Source: Nymphaea colorata
Taxonomy: Eukaryota > Streptophyta > Magnoliopsida > Nymphaeales > Nymphaeaceae
NCBI RefSeq assembly: GCF_008831285.2
Contig: NC_045151.1
Span: 9,350,571-9,414,570, forward strand
Direction: 5' to 3'
DNA length: 64,000 bases
In this document: one piece after another, positions 58,160 to 64,000 of the stretch
How the letters are laid out: every line of letters starts with the position of its first letter
Position numbering within the stretch: position 1 is the first letter of the stretch
The notes under the pieces: generated by a model
The model's database searches: none
What the model saw: only the letters and a program-made list of their open reading frames with translations
Told to the model about the DNA's origin: nothing
Program-made: the position numbers and the translations under genes

Positions 58160-58720
58160 CTAATATATTGTTTGCCAACCGAAATAAGATTCGGTTAATA
58201 ATCCAATACTGGCTTCACATAAAATTCTGCTTCCCCATATGTCCTACTAAGGATGTCATACCGATTAAATTTGACTATGGTGCAGCTGTTAGCGTATCCA
58301 ATTACGAAGACATTAACTAATTTGAGTTTGAATGGATTCAAATTAGAGTATAGAAAGTTCAACAACATATTCATATTTTATAAGCAGAAGATTTGAATAG
58401 ATAGGTAAAAAAAAAGTCAGATTTAATAATAAAAATCCATAATCATAAAAATCCTATGTCGACATTTCTAGTCGGCTGTAAATTTCCTTATGGAACCGAA
58501 CGACTACAATTTATATTTTGAACTTAAATCCTGTAAATGAATTCCTGAGCAACCGGCAGGCAAGGTGGCTCACAAGAGATTTGAGATTTGAGATTTGAGA
58601 TCAAATGATCACTGTCACTTTTAGAGTGTGCTATTCTTTGAACTATGATGATGACAGGTACAACACTTAAGCCCCCAACAAGACAAACCTAAAAGTAAGT
58701 ATGTGATGTTTAAGGGTTCT
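58160..58720. other. Spacer between the short LTR element and the SART-1-like gene
   Basis: AT-rich DNA with no gene. Three tandem AGATTTGAG units lie at about 58578-58604. Confidence 0.55.
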
Positions 58721-58722
58721 AT

Positions 58723-58890
58723 ACTGAAGACGGCTTTTCTTCTCAAGTAAACATTAAAGCAATGTAGCGTCACAGGTCGGATCCACCTGCTAATCGGGCT
58801 AGATTACACTGAAGACGGCTTTTCTTCTCAAGTAAACATTAAAGCAATGTAGCGTCACAGGCCGGATCCTGCTAATCGCGCTAGATTTGA
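58723..58890. repeat. Tandem duplication of about 85 bp upstream of the SART-1-like gene
   Basis: Copies begin ACTGAAGACGGCTTTTCTTC at 58723 and 58808. They run through TAAAGCAATGTAGCGTCACAG to GGGCTAGATT / GCGCTAGATT. They differ by a few substitutions and a 3-base length change. The array ends about 250 bp before the start codon, so it is in or next to the promoter. Confidence 0.9.
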
Positions 58891-58974
58891 TTCAAATGGA
58901 CTTCCAAAGCGAGGACGAATTTGATTCTATCAGGTCAGATTGATTCGAATTTGATAAAATGCCCGGATCTCATC

Positions 58975-58986
58975 TATTATATATAT
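58975..58986 (+). promoter_or_regulatory. Candidate TATA box of the SART-1-like gene
   Basis: TATTATATATAT lies 160 bp before the ATG. It is the only TATA-like word in the near-upstream region and would give a leader of roughly 130 bases. This is inferred from position. Confidence 0.45.
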
Positions 58987-59145
58987 CTCCAGTCCAACCC
59001 GTTTCCTCTTTCCTGTCTGGACAGTCTTTAGGGGCGGGTTTGCGTTTAATGGTTGGCCGGCGAGTGGAAAGCTGCGGGACTCCCTATCAGGGTCGACCGG
59101 AGAGGTAAATGGTGGAGTAGAAGGGGGTAAGGAGGATAGTCGCCC

Positions 59146-62100
59146 ATGGCGTTCGACGAGAGGGCGTCGCCCCATAACGGCGGCTATGACTCGGTCGTCC
59201 ACTATGGCGAAGATTTGGGCGCGGACTTGGATGCCAAGGAGAGGGACGACAGGAGCGGCAGCAGGCACGGGGAGAAGCACAGGAGCGGCAAGGACAAGAA
59301 GCGGGAGACGAAAGACAAGAAGGAACACGGCCACAAGGAGCGGGACAAAACTAGGGCTCACGACTTGGCCAAGGAGGGTAGAGAGACCGACAGAAGTGGC
59401 GGTGGGACGAAGGATAAACTGAGGGAGAGAGACGATGATAGGAATCGCAGGGAGAAAGATCGACAGAGGGAGCGAGGCGACGAGGAGAGGGACAGGGACA
59501 AGAGCAAGCACAGGGAGAAGGAGAAGGAGAAAGAGAGGGAGCATCGGGCGAGAGAGAAGGAGGACGATCGCCGGAGGGATAGGGACGAGCGGGAGAGGGA
59601 GAGCAAAGACGATCGCAGAAGGGACCGCGAAGACCGGGAGAGGGACAGAGGAGAAGTACGCAGGAGAGATCGCGATGAACGGGAAAGGGAGAAGGAAGAC
59701 GATCGCAGAAAGGACCGAGAAGAGAGGGAGAGGGAAAAGGAAGATGCCCCCCGCAGGAGGGATCGAGACGAGAGGGAGAAGGCGCAGGAGGATGGTCGCA
59801 GAAAGGACCGTGATGAGCGAGAGAGGGATTACGCAAAGGAGAAGAATAGAGAGAGGGATAGAGGTCGGGAGAAGGAAAGAGAGGGAGATAGGGCTAAGGA
59901 GAAGGAGAGGGACAGGGGGAAGGGTAAAAATAGGGATTCTGAGAGGGAGATTGATGGAGTGAAGGAAGGTGACAGGAAGGTGGAAAAGGGAAGAGCAGAG
60001 GCTACGGATTACGAGGAAGGTGAAGTTAATGGTGTTCGGCAGGAAGATGGTGCTAATGATAAGATGGAACGTGACAGTTTGACGTTGGAACGGTCTCAAC
60101 CTTCTACTTCGGAGATTGCTCAGAGGATTGCTAAGTAAGTACTTCCAAAATCTTCTCCATTTTCATCCTATATTTCGATGCGTTGCTTTTAATGACCTTC
60201 CTTCTGCCTGCACTTCGTAGTTTATCTTGTCTAGGTTGACGCAAAATATTCAGCATATTAACGATAGATTGTAATGATTTTTTTTTTCAAAATTGCTGGC
60301 TTGTTGGAAGTATTATATATATAAATTGAGTATTTTATACATGAATCTGTACGTTAGTTAAGCAATTTATGTGTAGCTATGCACGTGGATTTAGGTCATT
60401 GTTAATAAATTGGTCTGGTATTTATCAGCTTGTCTAGTGATATAGCCCCTGAAAGTTAGTTAAGCTGTTTTCTTTTTTTGTTTTGCTGCCTTCCTTGCTT
60501 ACATCTAGGAACAACTATGAAGTTAATTTATACCTGATGTCAGGAATACCGCAGCTCCTGCTTCCTGTCACACTGCACTTACATCGAGTTTGGCTCACAT
60601 GTCATATTACATGTCAAAAATAAAAATTTTGGGATGACGTTCAACCAAGCTATTTAGAAATGATATCATTGTACGATCTACATACTCAGTCTGCCTTTAC
60701 GATCAATCTTTTAGATATGAAATGAGTGTTGTCAGTTATGGAATCAAGGTGAATCATGCTTCAAAAAAGGATGCCTAAATCAGCGTGGTTTGGTATCTTC
60801 ATAACAGTTTCACTTAAAAATGCACATGGTAAGTAACTATTTGTATTTTGTTATCTTACCAATAAGGCACTGATATGAGATGAACCATCAGGAATATGCT
60901 GACATAAACTGTGCCACCTTAAGTTTAGGGCGCTTATGTTAGCCTCTCTGTAATTTCAGTGAAGGGCCGGTAAAACATATCAGCTGATAATACCTAGTTG
61001 CACCAGTAATAGCCTTGTAGTAAAAAATGCTAGGAGGGCCTTGACTATGGCCCTCTGTAAAGGTCCAGGTGGGCCAAAAGCAGTATATGAATGGGAAAAA
61101 ATGATGGAAGAAGAGGAGAGATGGAGAAGGAGACAATTGGAAGAAAAAGAAAAAATCATGAAGAAAAAGGGTAAAAGCAGAACCGAAAGTATGTGAAAGG
61201 TAAAACTTGTAGAAGAAGATGAAAATAGGAAAAGGAAATTAAACTTTTTTTTTTTTCCTCAGGAGCCTAGGTGGCGCAGCAAGGTAAAAAAGGTAGGTGC
61301 CTAGGGCCTAAGCGTGTTTCAGCAGGCGCCTAGGTGCGCTTTTGAGTTCTGGGCCTTCTGGCTACCAAGTTGACTACTAAGGTGCTAACAACATTGATCA
61401 AAATAGCATAAAAATAATCAAAATATCTTTAATTCATGACCCATTCATGGTTTTCATTTATAAATAGTTTTCAGATAATTGTCAAATGTCAAATTATATC
61501 AGAGCCACATCTAGGTCCTTCTTGGGCTTGGATTGAAGCTTTTGGTTTCCCTGGTCTCAGACCTGTTTCCAGCTCCAAGGATAATCTGGCCTGCTGGTCC
61601 TGTGCTAGGGTTCATCTGCTTCATGGTTCTACTAATATGAAAAATGTTGAATCGATATAGGAGTTCAAATTTAGCTCAAATATCCATGCCTTTGACATGC
61701 AAGATGAGCTAGGTGTGGCTGCATACGTTGTCCCTTAAATCTGATGGGCTCCTCTAGTTCATCTGCACCCAAGGGCGGCTCTTGCTGTTACATGCCCCTA
61801 AAGTTTAGTGCTAATGTCTTTTATTCCATTTTGTTTTTTTTTTTTTGGTTTCATAAGATTTCTCGGCTTCATTCCTTCTTCTGATGCTATCTTCACTAAA
61901 ATATTGCCTTTATCTTGTAATTGCCTATAGAGCAAGGGAAGAAAGAATGAAGAAAACAGAGGAGAGTTCAGAAATACTTGCATGGGTGAATAGGAGCAGG
62001 AAAATTGAAGAAAAGATAAATGCTGAAAAGGAGAAAGCTTTACAACTAGCCAAGGTCTTTGAGGAGCAGGTCTGTCTTGGATATTTTCTTTTTAATTCTG

Positions 62101-62492
62101 ATATATATATAATTTGAAACTTGCTTGATCAGTGACTTGCATTTTGGTTTTCTAGGATAACATAGACGAGGAAAGCAGTGAAGATGTGGTTGAGACTGAG
62201 CAAACTGCAAGTAATCATCCTTTACTCTTTTCAGTTTTGATGTTCATACTTCATGCTAGGTTAAGTTTTGGAGTACAAGTAATTTGATGGTAGACACTTG
62301 CTTCATTATCTCATGGTCATTACTCGTTAGTCATGCCCTTGAATCAACATTTTATTCACAGATGCCAATATTTGCAAACAGGTCTTGCTGGAGTTAAAAT
62401 CCTTCATGGGTTTGAAAAAGTGGTGGAAGGTGGAGCTGTGGTGCTGACTCTCAAGGATCAAAACATACTTGCTGATGGGGACATTAACAATG
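59146..62492 (+). CDS. DOT2: SART-1/Snu66-family splicing factor, DOT2/MDF-like (5' part, four exons)
   Basis: Coding exons are 59146-60134, 61931-62069, 62156-62210 and 62382-62492. All have GT-AG borders (donors GTAAGT, GTCTGT, GTAATC, GTATTG) and phases that join in frame for 431 codons so far. Residues 1-330 are Arg/Glu/Asp/Lys-rich with imperfect RDRDERERE-type repeats, as in the charged N-terminus of plant SART-1 proteins. Exon 2 gives a conserved helical segment (WVNRSRKIEEKINAEKEKAL, then AKVFEEQ). Exon 4 gives the family hallmark LAGVKILHGFEKVVEGGAVV and then LTLKDQNILADGD. SART-1/Snu66 is a U4/U6.U5 tri-snRNP protein needed for pre-mRNA splicing in the nucleus; the Arabidopsis relative DOT2/MDF affects meristem and vein patterning. 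The remaining half or more of the protein lies beyond the window. The ATG at 59146 is preceded by a stop-containing GC-richer leader. Assignment as DOT2 orthologue is by family signature. Confidence 0.92.
60135..61930 (+). other. Intron 1 of the SART-1-like gene
   Basis: A 1.8-kb intron with donor GTAAGT and acceptor CCTATAG. It holds a CCTAGG/GGCGCC-rich repeat at about 61260-61345 and no other gene. Confidence 0.85.
61258..61345. repeat. GCCTAGG-rich repeat within intron 1
   Basis: Words such as GAGCCTAGGTGGCGC, GTGCCTAGGGCC and AGGCGCCTAGGTGCGC alternate in both orientations. Similar GCGCCTAGG-rich pieces occur as end regions of plant DNA transposons, but I could not define ends here. Confidence 0.45.
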
Positions 62493-63065
62493 GTATTGAT
62501 GATAGTCAATGCCTTTTTCTTTTGATATTCTGTGTAATTATACACACATAACACACACACATGTACATACATTATTGGAAATGTTGTTCTTGGTTTTATA
62601 ATGAAGTTTTTCTGGGTTGTTAAATGTGAACCTTTTTTCTTGGTAAAATTTGAGAATTCAAATATAAAAATATAATAGAAAGTTTATGAAAATCTGAGTT
62701 TTCTACTTTTTTTTTACAAAAAACTTTGATCGAAATCGAAAATGTTTATTAAAATATTAAAGCAAACATCAACACATTGAAAATATATTAGCAAACAATT
62801 TTGTTCTGGAAAGCCAAAAAAAGAAAAGAAAATAAAAAGAGCATGATATTTTCATTCTGGCATTTTCTCAAAATATCCTGGCAATTGCCCTTTTCTGTTG
62901 TCTTCATTTTCCTATTTTTGAAGAAAATTGATGATATTTGTGATGTTCATATCTCAACTAGTCCCATTTCAATGCTATTTTTTTCATCCCCTTTTTTTCT
63001 CTCGTCTATTTTTTCTCTCTTTTTTTCCCCTTTTCCTGTCCACAGCCATCCTCCCTAGCACTGGT

Positions 63066-63069
63066 TATA

Positions 63070-63102
<33 letters not shown>

Positions 63103-63143
63103 ATATATGTGTGTGTGTGTGTACATATATGTATATATATATA
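63066..63143. repeat. AT / GTAT / GT compound microsatellite
   Basis: An AT run, then (GTAT)n at about 63078-63102, then (GT)n, then AT again. Confidence 0.88.
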
Positions 63144-63467
63144 TTTATCTGCATGTGTATGACTGTATGTTCTACGTAGTAATGTATGTGTCTAATATCC
63201 ATAAAAGATCAAGGACTGTACGACAATCAATCGAGCTCTTCTGAATGAAAGAACAAAGGAGGCCCCTTCTCACCCTCTCGTCCCCCCTCTCTGAAAAGAT
63301 GAATGGAGGAGGCACCTCCTTTCTCTTTTGAGTAGGCAAAATCATGCTGTTTTGGTTGTTCTCTACACTAAAGTTGGCAAGAATTTCCTATTACTTTTAG
63401 AAACTAATAGTTTCATATGGAAAATATCTCCTAATATGGTTATATGTGTATGCTTGTTACTTTGTTT

Positions 63468-63521
63468 CACACACACACACATATATATTGGATGTGTGTG
63501 TGTGTGTGGGGGGGGGGGGGG
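63468..63521. repeat. AC, GT and poly-G tract
   Basis: An (AC)n run at 63468-63481 and a (GT)n run at about 63493-63508 are followed by a G homopolymer of about 13 bases. The GT and AC runs are complementary across a short spacer. Confidence 0.85.
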
Positions 63522-63689
63522 CACTTGGAAAATGAGCATCGCTAAGATCAGTATGATCAGATAATTCCAGACCGGTTGAAATAACTTCTTCAAAACTTAA
63601 CTGACAATCACACTATTTGAGTTGACAACTTCTTTTGATGTTGACAATCTTTATAACCACACAATATTGCATGACCCAACAGTTGAAAT

Positions 63690-63695
<6 letters not shown>

Positions 63696-63720
<25 letters not shown>

Positions 63721-63763
63721 GTAAGGCTCATTTTTTGTATATGTAGAGAGAGAGAGAGAGAGA
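63696..63763. repeat. (AT)n and (AG)n microsatellites
   Basis: An AT run at about 63696-63720 and an AG run at about 63745-63763, separated by unique DNA. Confidence 0.88.
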
Positions 63764-64000
63764 GGTAGGTGCCAGACCCTTAGGTGATAGACCATCAAGA
63801 ATCATCTTCACCATTGAGCTGTTTTTGTGCATGAATGGTTGAGAGAAAGAAAGGCGAAAGAGTTGTGAATTAATACTAGGTGACGAAAATGCTTTTTCTT
63901 TTTTCCCTCAACTGTCTGTGCAAAAACTCAATATCCAAAATGATTACTGATGTGATTACTGATGTGTCTAGCACTTGCCTCTCTCTCTCTCTTTCCCTTT

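Larger units (their letters stand above)
62493..64000 (+). other. Start of intron 4 of the SART-1-like gene, running off the window
   Basis: The donor is GTATTG at 62493. I found no further conserved SART-1 block to position 64000, so intron 4 is at least 1.5 kb or the next exon is too short for me to see. Contents are T-rich DNA and several microsatellites. Confidence 0.6.

Noticed and set aside
58930-60099. A 389-codon minus-strand open frame opposite the SART-1-like exon 1
   Set aside because: It is the mirror of the Arg/Glu/Asp-rich repeat exon. It translates to low-complexity Leu/Pro/Ser/Ile repeats with no domain, while the plus strand has a recognisable family, a start and splice sites.

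Overview
This window looks like a piece of an AT-rich angiosperm nuclear genome. The evidence is spliceosomal introns with consensus GT/AG borders, two recognisable plant gene models, Ty1/copia and Ty3/gypsy-like LTR elements, many hAT and CACTA-type DNA transposon copies, and abundant AT, GA and GT microsatellites. I cannot name the species from the sequence alone. Only about 2 kb of the 64 kb is convincing host coding sequence; the rest is transposon tissue in various states of decay and unannotatable AT-rich DNA.

Host genes. (1) A minus-strand CASP-like four-helix membrane protein gene with three coding exons (19283-19054, 18951-18828, 16207-15974). Its second intron is 2.6 kb and carries a hAT miniature element. 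(2) The 5' part of a plus-strand SART-1/Snu66-type splicing factor gene (DOT2/MDF-like) at the right edge. Exon 1 is a large Arg/Glu/Asp/Lys-rich exon (59146-60134), followed by exons 61931-62069, 62156-62210 and 62382-62492; the gene continues past the window. A tRNA-Glu-like sequence with an odd anticodon lies on the minus strand at 51672-51743.

Layout. 1-2.2 kb: no gene. 2.2-4.7 kb: decayed copia pol. 4.7-15.9 kb: AT-rich DNA with tandem duplications and microsatellites, no gene. 15.9-19.5 kb: CASP-like gene. 19.7-22.8 kb: several hAT miniature elements. 23.8-28.2 kb: an internally deleted gypsy-like element whose 5' LTR contains a long inverted repeat; a related LTR copy lies at 52.5-53.7 kb. 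28.2-30.5 kb: no firm gene. 30.5-36.2 kb: a hAT cluster, namely a non-autonomous copy (30539-31455) beside a 4.7 kb element (31484-36187) with matching 8-bp target duplications. The large element holds a broken transposase gene, a nested miniature hAT and a stray copia pol fragment. 38.0-38.8 kb: a CACTA-like miniature element and a dispersed repeat that recurs, circularly permuted, at 50 kb. 38.9-42.4 kb: minus-strand copia remnant. 42.7-48.25 kb: copia element with both LTRs, primer site, polypurine tract and target duplication. 48.8-49.75 kb: a GC-rich island full of short inverted repeats, with a weaker counterpart at 55.0-55.5 kb. 53.8-54.5 kb: copia RNase H fragment. 56.7-58.2 kb: small gag-only LTR element. 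58.7 kb to the end: SART-1/DOT2-like gene.

The mobile elements are mostly broken by stops, frameshifts and deletions. Nesting gives a relative order of insertion: a miniature hAT and a copia fragment inside the large hAT; a miniature hAT inside the gypsy-like element; a miniature hAT inside the CASP-like gene intron. The best candidates for something not already described are the GC-rich hairpin islands, the circularly permuted dispersed repeat, the inverted-duplicated LTR and the gag-only element.
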